Assembly: GCA_034401795.1 (NCBI GenBank)
Contig: CM067360.1
Coordinates: forward strand, 49,686,573-49,750,572
Length of the DNA: 64,000 bases
DNA from: Chaetoderma sp. LZ-2023a
Taxonomy: Eukaryota > Mollusca > Caudofoveata > Chaetodermatida > Chaetodermatidae
Reading direction: 5' to 3'
The notes beneath the pieces were generated by a model, which had not been told where the DNA came from, did not search any database, and saw nothing but the letters and a program-made list of their open reading frames with translations. Shown piece by piece: positions 23,941 through 36,714 of this stretch. The position numbers and the translations under genes are program-made. The first letter of the stretch is position 1, and each line of letters starts with the position of its first letter.

Positions 23941-24238
23941 CCCTATTTTTACGCACATGCGAGGGTATATTCATGTGCTATGAAGAAAGCAATAGCATAA
24001 ACATTTATGTACCCATCCATCTTAGTGCAAGAGGTAATAATGCAACTAGAGGAATGCTGATTATGATGGTGGGGAAACACTGTATGTTTTTGTTTGAACT
24101 TGAAAACGAGGCCTGAATATGGTTACGTTGACACAACTGACAACTATTGCCCTACAGTTGACACACGTGGCTAGATTGTCATTAATGGTGTCTGAAAACG
24201 AAGTTTAACATCTGTGCACGAGTTTGAGACTGTCATTA

Positions 24239-25263
24239 TTAATACCGGGTATATCCACCTTGTGCCTGGATGACGGCCTGGACACGACGTCTCATGCTGG
24301 TCACCAACCGACTGATACGCCATTGTGGTATTCGTTGCCATTCAAGATGGAGTGCGTCTGTTAATTCCTGTAGGTTCTGCACAGGAGGATCCCTCCTTCT
24401 CACCATGTTTCCCAGAATGTCCCAGATATGCTCAATAGGGTTCATGTCAGGGATCCTTGCTGGCCATGGTAGGGTTTCGATGGCATTCTGGCGGAGGTAT
24501 TCATGCACAGCTCTAGCACGATGTGGTCGGGCATTGTCATCCATGAATATAGGGTGGGTTCCAGGTGCATGATTTACAAAATGAGGGACCACAACTCTAT
24601 CCAGTATGGAATCTTGATATCTTTGTCCATTTAGTGTTCCAGGTACAGTCAACAGATCCAGCTTACAATCAAATGAGATGCACCCCATATCATAACGGAA
24701 CCTCCACCAAATGGAACTTCTTCCATGATGTTACGTTGGTCGTACGCCGTGCGTCTGGACCTCCATACACGAGTTCGACCATCTGTGGCATGAAGCAGGA
24801 ACCGACTTTCATCGGACCAGTGTACCCGTCTCCAGGATCTCATGTTCCAGTGTCTTCTTTCGTTGCACCACCTCAGACGCTCCTCTTTGTGGTGTGCAGT
24901 GAGGAGAGGACGTCTGACAGGTCTCCTAGCTTTCATGCCAGCAGCATACAGTCTCCTTTTGACGGTAGACATTGACACTCTATTACGCGTTTCCCATTGC
25001 TGGCTGAGCACTCTGCTGTTGGTGAATGGAGATCTCCTAACAAGGCGTACTAGGGCTCGATCATCACGGGCAGTAGTCTTCTTCGGTCTTCCAGATCTAG
25101 GCCTGTCCTTCACCTCGTTAGTTTGCCCATGTTTTGCAATCAAACGACTGATTACTGTATGGTTGATGTTCAGCTGTCTGCCAATCTCTCTGCATGACAT
25201 ACCAGTGGTATGCATGCCTATGATTTGCCATTTCACACGATCACTTAACCTTCGTCTTGCCAT
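24239..25263 (-). pseudogene. Tc1-family DD34E transposase, one frameshift
   Basis: This is a cut-and-paste transposase. It starts at a true ATG (25263-25261) with MARRRLSDRVKWQIIGM. The N-terminal helix-turn-helix DNA-binding part includes GMSCREIGRQLNINHTVISR and a GRP-type linker (RPRSGRPKKT). The catalytic triad is D in HWSDESRF, D in FMDDNARPHRA and E in DMNPIEHIWD. The spacing between the last two is 34 residues, the Tc1 class. One frameshift lies near 24660-24690 just after GGGSVMIWG; otherwise the protein is full length (~340 residues). One indel separates this from an intact gene, so the copy is recent. Confidence 0.93.
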
Positions 25264-25548
25264 AGCGGTTCATAATCAAGAGCTAATTCTCTCTGTACAA
25301 ATAAACCACGGTCATGAACACAAAATTCCTAATCTTGTCGCCTAAATCTGTATGTAATGTTCTACACCTCAAACTGGACTTTTACATAACTGAACACGTG
25401 TGCTGTTTCCCGCCACGCACGGACATCAAGCGGCGTGAAGTCATGCATGCATGTGCATTTCGTACTTAGAATTATGTCAGCTAACGCGGGGACAAAAAGT
25501 ATGGCAGCCTAGTTGTACCATCATGTTTCTACGTTCTATTGTTTTTGC

Positions 25549-25572
25549 TGGTGCTTAACTTTTGCACAGGTG
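25549..25572. repeat. Tc1 right terminal inverted repeat
   Basis: 24 bases identical to the inverted left end at 23917-23940. Confidence 0.95.
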
Positions 25573-26906
25573 TATAAATTGCACTGCCAATCATTTCTTG
25601 TCAACATAACTCCTCCTACAGTTTAGCTGCGATTCCTTTGAAACTTGGTAAGTGTTGTCATTACCACCTGAAGGTGTGCATGTGCTATCCGTATACCTGT
25701 ACGTCAATCCGTCTGTCCAAAATGTATGTATGTCCGTTTGTTGGTCAATCCATCTCTAACAATCCTTTCCTGTTAACGCAACTCCTCCTAGAATTCTCAA
25801 TGGATTAACTTAAGATTGCGTCCACATTATCAGTATCATGTGCAGATGTGCATGTGCTTTTTCGTGGCTAAGAAATTATTCATTGCTGAGTTATCACCAT
25901 TTAAAAATCTTAAAGCTGATACATAAACTGCATCGTCAATCATTTATTGTCACCGCAACTCCTCCTATAATTTAGCTGCGATTCTTTTGAAACTTGGTAA
26001 GTATTATCATTACCACATGAAGATGTGCATGTACTATCCGTATACCTGTACGCCCCTCTGTCTGTCCAAAATGTATGCCTGTCGGTCCATCCATCCCTGA
26101 CAATTATTTTCTTGTCGACGCAACTCCTCTTAGAGGTCTCAATGGATTACTTAAAATTGTGTCTACATTATCAGTATCATGTGCAGATGTGCAGTGCTTT
26201 TTTCGTGGCCAAAAACTTATTCCTTACAGAGTTATCACCCTTTAAATATCTTAATGCTGATATATAAACTGCATTGCCAATCATTTCTTGCTAGCGCAAC
26301 TCCTCCTACAGTTTAGCTGCAATTCTTTTGAAACTTGGTAACTGTTATCATTACGGCATCAAGATGTGCATATGCTATCCGGATACTTCTACGTCCATCC
26401 ATTTGTCCCAAATCTATGTTCGTCTATCGGTTCATCCTTGTCAACGCAACTCCTCCTACAGTTTAGTTACAATTCTTTTGAAACGTGGTAAATCTAGTCA
26501 TTGCCATCTGAAGACGTGTATGTGCTTTTTTTCGCGGCCAGAAAATAATTCATTACAGAGCTATCCCCCTTTAAATACCTTTAAGCTGATACATAAACTG
26601 CAGTACCAATCATTTCTTGTCAACACAACTCCTACAATTTAACTGTGATTCTTTTGAAACTTGGTAAGGGTTCTCATTACCACTTGAAGATGTGCATGTG
26701 CTTGTGTAACGCGGATCGGCCAGATGGTTACGGACCGTCCCAACTAGGCTGGGTATGGACGACCACTCCGGGTACGTTCAAGCACACACCCCTGGGTAGG
26801 ATAGTACGTGTGTATAAAGCCCTATGAGAGAGGTTTCGTTAAAACGGCTATGTCCATAAGAACATGTAGCATGCATGCGCGCGTCAGAGCTTCCTTGGCA
26901 ACACGT

Positions 26907-28500
26907 TGTAGATATGGGATTGTCTTGTGGGAAGTAATGACCCCACGGGATATCTTATATTTACGAGTAAGTCCTAAATGAAATTCATATTTGAAAATAC
27001 CAGGTGAGCTAATAGACCGAGTCACTATATATATTATTATTTAGATGTGTATTATCAGCACTGGATGACCAGCACTGGTTGACATCAGCTGATGATGCGC
27101 AGTTACAGTTTCGGCGAAACTGAACCGAAACTGATAAGGATTGATGGATGATATTTAGTATCCAAGTTTAAATAATAGAATTAAATGGAATAGGAACTCC
27201 GGTTCTGAGTTGATGAGTATCTGGCAATAGTTGAGATAAAAGTTGTTGCTGCGGAATCAGCACACACTTTTATATTATTCAGCAGGCGTTTTGATCAGTA
27301 GTTTAGGAAATAATCAAGGGACAAGAATCGCCGGAATCGTACGTGACAAACTGACTATAGTTGACGACGACAGGCATTCGGATTCTCATACAAGAATAGA
27401 ACAACACCAGCTGGCAATGAGATCATACAGCTCACGTGCCTATTAACGATCGTATCCTACAGGCTTATTCACGATAGGCAATGGACAGGACAGAGACATT
27501 GTAGCGTCCTGTAGGAATTAATAACACAATCGAAATTTGTATATCAACTATGTGTCAATCATTCAATGGCATGCTACAACAACACATTCCGTAATGTTGT
27601 TAGTTAGATGACAGATCGCATCAAATCAGAACCAGCCAACACCGCTTTGGCTATGTGTAGCAGTAGCTCCATAGAAGAGAAGCCCAGAGTTTGATTGGTA
27701 AGAATGACGTCTTGATCAATGAGCGTCGATCAAACTCTGTGGCAAAGAATTAGGAAGAACACGTTTCAGAGCAAGAATCGAAATGTAGATGATCATGGAT
27801 TGGTCAGGACGACCAACAGTAATAGGTAGAAACTTCTAGGAGGGAATAAGCAGACGTTGATTGGCGGACTGATTACCCAGACCAGTCAAGCTGTGCTTAT
27901 AACCTACCTAGAAGAATCATGAGAACAAAGAATATATATTACGATATGTATATAACTATATATCGTAATATGTATAGAACTTCAGAGTTGCTGAAGTGTA
28001 TAAGTAAGGCACTTTGCCGTTTATCAAATCAATCAATCCAACATCAGGGTTCCATAGGCATCCTCGATGCTACGATAGTCGAAGCACTGATCATATTAGA
28101 TAAGTGTACTGTTAGAATAACAGAGTTCTTTTTATCGTGAAAGTATCAAAGTAATTCATCATTGAAATATCAAAGTCTTTATCTTAATGTACAGTTAGAA
28201 TAGATAATAATAAAAATATCATCTTGCAAAAGCAGGACAAGAGTTTGGGTTGTGTTTAAGTGAACTCCAGAGTGAAGAGCAACACTTCACCGAAGCCAGG
28301 AATCTTCATCAGTCAGATAGGCCCCATCGTCATACATAAATATCGTTGTGAATCAGCTAGCAATGAGGCGAGCCGACGATAGCCATTCTACTGCTTCATT
28401 GGTAAGAGGTTGTCGCAGCAACCTATATCATCATAATCTTGCCATTGAGGTAGTAGGAAACAACATCGAGTAGAGACCACCCGGAGATCCAAAATCTTCA
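26907..28500 (+). mobile_element. Solo LTR of a different retroelement family
   Basis: This 1594-bp insertion interrupts LTR B. It starts TGTAGATATGGG, ends CCAAAATCTTCA, and is flanked by ACGT on both sides (26903-26906 and 28501-28504). Removing it restores an alignment with solo LTR A across the site. It has no coding sequence and differs from the giant family. It contains an inverted pair CAGAGTTTGAT/ATCAAACTCTG near 27690-27740 and a possible poly(A) signal in AATAATAAAAAT near 28205. Strand is not established. Confidence 0.75.
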
Positions 28501-28799
28501 ACGTGTCAGTAGTGGGAGAGAGCATATGCTTATAGTTTACCGAGTTGATATTGGTGATTTCTTCAAATCACTCCATTCTCGTCGTTCTTGGTACCGGCCA
28601 GGACTGGAATGAAACGAGGATTTCAGAACCTTTTACCTTTTTAAAATCAGACCATTTATGGCCAAGTTATCCACGAATGGCTCACTTAAATTATTTTCAA
28701 AATATTGCTTTGACGTCGTAATCGCGTGTATGTATTAAATGATTGGGGAATGCGCTGATCACGTGATCGCCACATCATCACCCTTTCTAGCTGCACGCT

Positions 28800-28867
28800 G
28801 ATTGGCTACTGCTCGCCCGCTGATTGGCTGGGGCGTCCTGCCTCCGACGTCACGAGTAGCATAAAAG
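28800..28867 (+). promoter_or_regulatory. LTR promoter, copy B
   Basis: CCAAT boxes GATTGGCT at 28800-28807 and 28822-28829, a one-base-changed CRE (CGACGTCA) at 28846-28853 and CATAAAAG at 28860-28867, in the same order and spacing as in LTR A. Confidence 0.7.
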
Positions 28868-29371
28868 GAGCCAAAAATCAAGAATCGAGAGCACTCGGCA
28901 AGGAATAGCCGACACAACAACAAGGTTGCTGGACCAGTGCAGTGCTAGACGTGGGCTATCTGCTTACTAACTGTGGCAACCTACTCCGCAACGGTACCCT
29001 TCGGAATTCAGATCTCCTGCGCCGGTGAGCAACCTTGAATCTGCAATCCAGTTTTTGTATGCTCTCGGATTGCCATCCGAGGGCAAATTAACTAAATAAG
29101 AAGGACTCCCTTTCCGGAACACTCACAGAGGAGCTTCCTTGTGGATGGGCCTTGTGGGCCCGATGTAGATTCTACAGGGTGTAGAGCCGAGGTGATTATT
29201 GGTGGATAACTCGCCGGATCTTCCGGACCACGCCGAAAAGTAGTATCAAACTTCCGCGAAAGCATGTTGTGTGTTTTAATTAACTTTTAGACCACAGTCT
29301 GGTGGGACTCTGCCCAGTGCTTCGCAAGAGTTATGCTATGTATCCTGCATGGTGTACCCAGTTATGTACAT

Positions 29372-30160
29372 GATAAGACTGAACTATTGTTAGTGAGCCC
29401 ATCGGCTAGGCTGTCTAAAACCGACCTCAATAATATCACAATAGGTTCTATCCCCCATTAAAGTGTCGAGCAGCGTAAAGAACCTTGGTATTGTGTTGGA
29501 TAGTGAGCTAAGCCTTGAGAAGCAAGTTAGACATCTTTGCAGTACTTGTTTCTTTCAGTTGAGGAACATCAGCAATATCAGAAAATACTTGATGAAAGAA
29601 GCAACTACTACACTCGTCTGTTCGTTGGTGCTCTCAAGACTGGACTATTGTAATAGTTTGCTCGCTGGCACTCCAAAGGTGCTCATTCATAAGCTCCAGT
29701 CTGTACAGAATACCACGGCTAGAATTATCTCAGTCTCCGGTAAATATGAACACATCTCTCCAGGGCTCCGTGACTTGCATTGGCTATTGATAGAGCAAAG
29801 AATCCATTACAAGATTCTTTGCTTGACCTACCAATGTGTAAACAACATGGCGCCGACTTACCTGTCAGATCTCATACAGCCCTACGCTCCAGGTCGCGTT
29901 CTCCGATCACAAAACAGCAGAAATCTTAAAGTTCCAAAAGCAAAACTGGTAACATATGGACAGAAGACTTTCACCATCACCGCTACATCTGAATGGAACA
30001 ATCTCCCTTTAGATATCAAAACTTGTCATGCTCTGCAGTCTTTCAAATCAAGTCTCAAAACATTTTATTCAGTAGATCTTCAAGTGCTTAGGGCATGCTA
30101 TTGCATGGAGTTTTGCGCTATATAAATGTACTTATTATTATTATTAATTATTATTATTAC

Positions 30161-30227
<67 letters not shown>

Positions 30228-30228
30228 A
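29372..30228 (+). mobile_element. 5'-truncated CR1-like LINE in LTR B
   Basis: This insert separates LTR sequence matching solo LTR A (around 13410). It carries the end of a CR1-like ORF2, the short 3' sequence GCGCTATATAAATG and a TTA microsatellite tail (about 30135-30228), as expected for CR1-type elements. Its left boundary is estimated from the break in LTR similarity. Confidence 0.82.
29463..30125 (+). pseudogene. CR1-like LINE ORF2 C-terminal fragment
   Basis: The 220-residue open frame covers the RT thumb and C-terminal tail: VKNLGIVLDSELSLEKQV, SRLDYCNSLLAGTP, LQSVQNTTARIIS, LRDLHWLLIEQRIHYKIL, APTYLSDLIQPYAPGR and TATSEWNNLPLDIK, all typical of the CR1/Jockey group. The catalytic RT motifs upstream are absent because the insertion is 5'-truncated. 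The start shown is not a real initiation site. Confidence 0.9.
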
Positions 30229-32587
30229 TATGCATATTTAATAACCACTGTAGCCCTCTATGTTACAGGCAACTTTCAAACTACCATCGCCGGACAGCCA
30301 CTTTAGAATTTACTAGTAAATTTATGTATTAGTTACTCTGACTATCTAATGGACATCTTTCTATAACCGTTCTCCTTCACCGTCTTGAGAGTGAGCCGCA
30401 TCAACAGTCTGTCTGCGGAAATCTTCCCAGCAACTTCAGAATCATGCCACCTCGCGCTACCCATCTGTAGCGCATCAATTCCCATGATTAATGAACTCTT
30501 AGTGTACCGATGACCAATAGGTACTCAAGTAACTATACTATTGTACTATTCATTATTTCCGTAGTAGGTACTGATGACCAATAGGTACCTTCCCGGTCTT
30601 AAGACCACATTTTTATATTTTCTGTTTCGTACAGTATATATTATCCTTATTTCGGTGTGCTTACAAGTAATGAGCACCGTAAGGTCCTATGACCTGATAT
30701 ACTGTTAGCACTGTATGAGTTAGTTATGTATATGGCAAGTAGCCATCCTAGTTATTCTGTTTTGTTTATATAAAAACTCTAGGATGCTGTACGCTAGGCA
30801 ATACTATACAGCAACACTATATCCACATCACCATTTCCCTCCCTCTCCCCCCCCCCCATCAACTTTACACTGAGGTCACTGGTCATGCTCGCATTGCTCG
30901 AACCTGACATGTGACCGACTAAACCTAGCTATTCTAGCTCGATAGGATAGGTTTAAAGTAGATAGGGGCAATCTCTCCATAAGAGACACATTGTGTATGC
31001 CTCTTTTTCACCTGTCGCGGATATGTAATCCGCACACTGCCTAGATTGTATAAATTGCCCAAATACCTTAGGGCCTCTTATTAATATTGAGTGATTGTCT
31101 CTTTCTATGCTCATGCAGCTGCAAGGCTCAATAATTGTCTGGACTCCCAATCGACACATTGGCAGGACCCAACTCTGGGAAACTATTGGGGTTTCCAAGC
31201 GGTGATAACTAAAGTGCCGATTTCGCATACACTCCCCCTGTATCCTCGGATACCAGTTAGTTTAGATACCCCACCAATGTAGGAAGCACTGTGAAAAGAA
31301 ATTATATGTAACTCCGGCCTGCAGTGCATCTCTGGGCATTCTGGAACATAACCATAATAACAGGTAAAATGTTAATCCCATAACACATGGGTGACGGACG
31401 TCATCCAACTCGGTATGGTGACTGGGTGCAGTCTTATAACCCACCACGTCCTCACGGGAAGGTCACTCACGATGGATATCTGCCTCTTACTCCCTGCCAC
31501 AAATACTATTGCGCTTTCTAAATTGTTTATGCGAACTGTAAATTGTCCTAATGATGTTATATGTGGTTATGGTGCGATGGTGACCAGATCGTTATATGAT
31601 TCGGGAGCTGTCGCTCCATAACATGTATGCACGCTGTCTTTCTGAGGAAGATGCTATGCGGGGCGACCTACGGGAAGCTGGGCATCTTTGCCAGTTAGAC
31701 ATATGTGTCAAAAGATAGGTAGGAATCCCTGCCACTTGCGGTCAAAGCTTGGAAGCATATCTAATAAATAAATGATAGGTTAGAACTTAGCAGAAGGCCC
31801 GCATAAACAAAGCGGCAACTACCAATACAGTATCTTTGGACATACATAAGATGGTGACCTATGAATTCTTCGGAAATCATCCATCCTGCCTTCACATAAA
31901 CCAGCATGCATCACATTAATTATAATCTCACTAGGATTGAACCACTGCACATAACTTTTTGTTTGAACAAAAGAGTGTTCCTTTTTGCCAGCTCTTTTCC
32001 TCCACTTCGGCGTTGAAGGCAGTTTCCTATGACGGAGGCCAGCACGAGGCACTTTCCTCTCACAACAACATTATTTGTATGTGTTAGGGGTATAATTGGT
32101 TTATATTAAACTAGTTAAGTAGTCTCGTTGCGATGATCCCTTGTGGGGATACCTCGGCGAATTTACGAATCTGTGAGGTACCTTCGGTGAGACCACGTAG
32201 AAAGAACACCAGTTTGGTTCTATGTACTGTATTATTTTTGCTCATCTACCAGCAAAGCTAGTACAATTGTTTGTGTAGTTATTTATTGTTAATTACTATC
32301 ACCATGTCCAGACTTTTAAATTAGTTAATGGACCGACATACCGGTGACACGAACATTTAGGATGAGACCGTGAGGTTCAATCTCGGTGGCAATAGTCGCA
32401 CGGCCCCACTGAAACATTATCGTTCCACAGACTCTAGAAGCCAGTCTTTGTACCTTCCGGAGAATTGCAATATGGGATCCGTAACCCCGAGAGCCGTAGA
32501 TAACCAGCCCTCCCGCGCATCATGTACATGTGGTACAATGGAGCAGAGCAATGCAATGGACCAGCGTGTACCACCCTGAGCTACAAG

Positions 32588-32611
32588 TGGTGCCTGATGT
32601 GGGGCTCGAAC
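32588..32611 (+). other. Primer-binding site, copy B (tRNA-Lys-like)
   Basis: Two bases after the LTR end, TGGTGCCTGATGTGGGGCTC and the next AAAC-type bases are complementary to a tRNA 3' end with CCA, acceptor stem and T-loop GTTCGAGCCCCA. It resembles the usual Lys-tRNA site TGGCGCCCAACGTGGGGC with a few changes. Confidence 0.8.
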
Positions 32612-32619
32612 GAGAAGCG

Positions 32620-34410
32620 AACCCATGCCTACCCTCAACACTTGTGTGTGTTTAGTCTCCTTCATCAGACAGTCAGCACTCCCTAGATTTGGAAGTAGCA
32701 TCACATGACAGAAGAACGGCACACATGCTCACCGACTATGCTAGAAATTTCCCTGGTGCGGAACAACCAGCACCACTTTTACATGAGTTTTCGCCGATCA
32801 GCGAGGGGACATTCCACGATGCCTCACAGGCGGGAACTTAATTTATCACACTGTCGGATATCCACGATAGGTAACCACCAGATCGCGGTCGACCACGACA
32901 CAGACCCCTATGGGGGCATACTATTCCTTCACAGCCAATGGCCGGAACCTCATGCACCATATCCCGCATCTCCACCGGTACATACATCATCACCATATTA
33001 TCCATCAGTACCATGATATGAATCGGGAGATGCGGCACCTCTCTTCCAACAATATTTCAGAAGAACAACACCACACAGCACTCCCCACCGCCGTCAGTCT
33101 CCTTCACCACCTCCGTCTGAGGATCACCCATCGCTACAGCCAATAGAATGTCCGCATCATTTACATAGCACACCACCACAAGTCTATAGACCAACACCTC
33201 TCTATGGACCTGCATCAGGGTGGTATACAGCAGACCCTACATATTGTGCACAACACTATCATCGGGAATCGCCCTCATGGATGCAACATCAGAGACGACA
33301 TCATCGGGAATTACCACCAACACCACTACCAACACGCAGACCAGCATCCACGTTCATGTCAGTCTCCCCAGCACCACCACCTGGATTTGCACCCCTAGCT
33401 TCATATCATGGCCATGGCCGGATCATTCTCCCTCCAGAATTTAGCGAGGAGAATGATTAGGCTAATTACAAGTGTCAATTCGAAATCATTAGTCATACCA
33501 ATCGGTGGATAGATCATCAACTGTGAGAATATCTGGCCACAAAACTGTCTGGGAAGGCACTTCAAGTCCTGGCAGATTTGGGCTAAGATCACACACCAAC
33601 ATACATGGAACTGGAAAGCGCGATGTCAGAGAGATTCGGGGACATGGCCCTCGGTGAGACGAGTCATCTGCAGCTCAAGAACTTGCGTAGATGAGCCGGG
33701 GAGACACTACCGGAGTTAGCTAGTTGTATTCGGTGACTAGTTACTCGTGCCTACCCTAGCACAAATCACGAGGGAGTTACACATTTGCATCAGGACACAT
33801 TCATTGACGCGTTAAGCGGGGAACCCGCCCTCAAGGAAAAGTTATTCCTTATAGAACACGGGAGCCTACAGACATTAATGGAAATCGTGGTATGGATTGA
33901 GAATTTCTTGGAGCAGGGGAAAAACAATCGCCGTCAATTGCACCCAATAAACGAAGTGAACGATGCCAACCTCATAATCACCACCGACAACCCAACTGCA
34001 TCAGCATCCACATCAGCATCAGACCCGCAAACACAATCAGACCAACCCATCAGTCAAAATCACGCATCTAAAGGAAGATGGCATGGTCAATCCCATCGCG
34101 GGGGCCACAACAACACCCCAGGATGCGGGAACCAGCACAATAATAACAATCGTCAGACCATGCATGATAGGTTAGAAGAGATAACAAAACAGATCTCCAC
34201 ACTCACCAACATAGTCACCACACTCAGCACCACGGTCGCAACACAGTCGACAACATGACCAGCAGCAAATATGATGAAATCTACACAGCCACCAAACACA
34301 TGTTTTGGATGTGGTCAGCTGGGCCACTGGAAGGAGCGATGTCCAAATCGCCCTCCGTCTACAGCTCCTACTGCTGACCGATGTACACTACAGCCTGAGA
34401 CCCCATTAAA
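32620..34410 (+). pseudogene. gag, copy B (multiple stops)
   Basis: Homology to copy C starts at RTAHMLTDYARN (about 32710) and DASQAGT. The capsid-like part runs from about 33420 (ILPPEFSEEND) with stops at several points, then stays open from 33785 (DTFIDALSGEPALKEKLF) to 34258. A zinc knuckle CFGCGQLGHWKERC (CCHC) lies at about 34300-34345 after a further stop. Gag would form the particle and bind RNA. Several stops sit where copy C has Cys, Arg or Trp codons, which fits age-related point decay. Confidence 0.75.
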
Positions 34411-34718
34411 CTAGAACCGGCACTGATTACAGAGTCGCATCGGTGCCCACTTTCACAACCCAGCTCAACTGCAGCCTCCGGACAACAACGTCATGTGGCC
34501 AACATGACAAATCACGACTCCACGACAGTATGCACTCACACACACCCAGCTTCGAATATGTCGGTTCCAACGATACACACTTCATCCACAGCACTGACAT
34601 CTCCCCATGCCAGAGGTTGTGACCCCGCAACCTCCGTATCTAGCAAACCTTCTTTCCTATGTAAAACGGCAGTGGTAGGTTGTAGCACCTCCACAGAAAC
34701 AACGTTTATACAAGCACC

Positions 34719-35468
34719 ATGACCCACCGCCAGGCACTTAACACCCAGTGCCCCTTGGTGGTATGCAATTCACAATTCCTAACAACATCACCCAATACAA
34801 CCAACAGCAGCAGTAGTGACACAGCATTCGGCAGCATTGATCCGCAAGAAGAGCATTGTTCAAAGGACGGCAAACCTCAGCACCGTCATTGTTTCTTCTG
34901 TGCATCAACTAGATATCCCATGATGCATTGCAAAAAGTGGCTCGCACAGGTAGCCCTCATCCGTGACCACAGCAGTCATGTCTGCACTGCAATATATATC
35001 AACTCACAGTACACCAAAACAGCATCAACGACACCACCATTGCTACCCCCAGCTCCGTCATTGCCTACACAATCACAGCAGCAGCGAAGACGGGTTGGTC
35101 CCTTCCTCACCCAGTCACCAACTGCACTCACAGAAGCTAACTGGAAACAGACCAACTATATACAGGGGGATACGGCACCAAAAACAATCCCACAGGCAGT
35201 ATCATTGGAAACTCTTCCACAGGCACACCACAAAGTAATATATAAGTGTGCTTATCTGTTTAGTGGTGTTTCCACAAGTGTCACCATTGACACTGAAGCT
35301 TCCATCACTGTCTTCAGCAAGCACTTGTATGAGAGCATCCCACCTCATAAGAAGCCACCACTTAGGCCTACAAACATATTTTTGCAAACAGCTATGGGAG
35401 CCGATGTTCCTGTGGCTGGTACAGTAAACCTCGTAAGACAGATAGAGGAAATGCAATTAATACAGTGA
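34719..35468 (+). pseudogene. Protease region, copy B
   Basis: The 249-residue frame is a Pro/Ser/Thr-rich linker followed by a retropepsin-like aspartic protease. The active-site motif reads VTIDTEAS where copy E has VDTGAS, so glycine is replaced by glutamate and activity is unlikely. Flap-side sequence MGADVPVAGTVNLV follows. The frame ends in a TGA where copy E reads Arg. A downstream segment to about 35900 (AMLEPDPEYIIASQCAS) continues the protease-RT linker. Confidence 0.8.
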
Positions 35469-36138
35469 GTTGTCATTGCCTCTATTCAAAACGATGCCCT
35501 ACTTGGCTTTGATTTCCTCAGTGCCAGCAAAGCCATCATACATTGCAGACAGCAGGAACTAGACATACACGGCCAATGGATACCCCTTGGACCGGAATCA
35601 TCACTGTACGACACATGTGCAGTGATTTTGGCATCTATGCCCACAGTTGAGCCAGGACAGGAGAACATCTTATGGGCCACCACACTACAGTTAGGAAACA
35701 ACAAACACATAGCTATGCTGGAACCCGACCCTGAATATATAATCGCCTCACAATGCGCCAGTCACAGGATGATCATGGACACCACCAATAAGGATCATAT
35801 ACCCTTCTGGGTATTCAATGGCACAACGGACCCAATAACACTTGTACCGTTGTGGCCATCTGGTGGATATGATATCACTGGAGACACCCCCTACTGCACC
35901 TACACTAGCAACAACTTCTGATGATTTACGAGAACACCTGCATGACATATATTTGCGTGCCACAGTTGGATTGGTGTGATCTCATAAACATGACATACGG
36001 AAACTTTTATATAAATATTGCGACAGTTTCTCGGCCGGAGATATGGATCTGGGAGAAACTCATCTCATGCAACATGCCATCGACACCAGAAACAAGCGAC
36101 TTGTTCGACAACCATTCAACGTCTTCCCATTCACAACG

Positions 36139-36714
36139 ACATGTTGCGGACAGGCATAATAGAGTCATCAGCATCCCCCTGGGTTAGTCCCATTGTACTA
36201 GCAGGCAAAAAGGATGGATCTTTGTGGTTTTGTATAGACTACCGCTGCCTTAGCGATCTTAGCATCAAAGACGCTTATCTGTTACCTCAGACAGAACAGG
36301 CCTTAGATTCCTTTGTCCGGAGCCAAGTGATTTTGTACCCTTGACATAGATAGTGGGTATTGGCAGGTAGCCATGGATGAGGCTGGCAGGGAGAAGACCG
36401 CATTTGTGTGTAGAGATGGTCTTTTCCAGTTCCGCAAGATGCCCTACGGATTTTGCAACACTCCTGGAACGTTCGAGCGTCTCATTGAGCAGGTATTAAC
36501 TAACCTGCAATGGGAGATTTGTCTCTGTTACATCGACGACGTAATCATCTTTGTCTCCTCGTTTGAGCAGACTATGTCCAATCTAGACAAAGTCCTAATG
36601 CCTTTTCACACCACGAATCTAAAGCTCAAACCAAAAAAGTGTCCTCTTTTTAGACAGAGTGTCGCGTTCCTGGGACACGTCCTATCCAGCAATGGAGTGG
36701 CTACTCAACCTTAA
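36139..36714 (+). pseudogene. Reverse transcriptase, copy B, truncated
   Basis: Ty3/Gypsy-type RT: MLRTGIIESSASPWVSP, LAGKKDGSLWFCIDYRCL, DGLFQFRKMPYGFCNTPGTF, CLCYIDDVIIFVSSFEQ (catalytic YIDD) and FLGHVLSSNGVATQP, ending in TAA. A frameshift near 36344 separates the fingers from the palm, and the first catalytic aspartate region (TLDIDSGYWQ) lies at that break. Matching DNA continues to about 36850 with no RNase H, because the copy ends there. Confidence 0.85.

Larger units (their letters stand above)
23917..25572 (-). mobile_element. Tc1/mariner transposon, near complete
   Basis: Perfect 24-bp inverted ends lie at 23917-23940 and 25549-25572 (CACCTGTGCAAAAGTTAAGC at the outside), flanked by TA on both sides (23915-23916 and 25573-25574), the Tc1/mariner target. 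Length is 1656 bp. The transposase on the minus strand occupies most of it. It sits inside a unit of the local tandem repeat, whose sequence resumes directly after the TA. Confidence 0.95.
23770..26704 (+). repeat. Tandem repeat array, ~340-bp unit
   Basis: The block AATCATTTCTTGTCAACRCAACTCC, followed by TTTTGAAACTTGGTAA and GATGTGCATGTGCT, recurs at about 25589, 25942, 26280, 26441 (shortened) and 26608. A block ATGGATTAACTTAA...TTATCAGTAT alternates with it (23793, 25801, 26141). The period is ~340-353 bases. The Tc1 element at 23917-25572 splits one unit and LTR B ends the array at 26705. No ORF spans a unit. Confidence 0.8.
26705..32585 (+). mobile_element. 5' LTR of copy B, carrying two nested insertions
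   Basis: It starts TGTAAC after CTTG and ends GAGCTACA two bases before the primer-binding site. Removing a foreign solo LTR (26907-28500 plus its duplication) and a LINE fragment (29372-30228) leaves ~3.4 kb, matching the other family LTRs. Confidence 0.85.

Noticed and set aside
24270-25345. Plus-strand open frames opposite the Tc1 transposase
   Set aside because: They are shadows; the minus-strand frame has the catalytic triad and the helix-turn-helix.
32588-32611. Possible tRNA gene
   Set aside because: Only the tRNA 3' end is matched, and it sits two bases after an LTR, so it is a primer-binding site.
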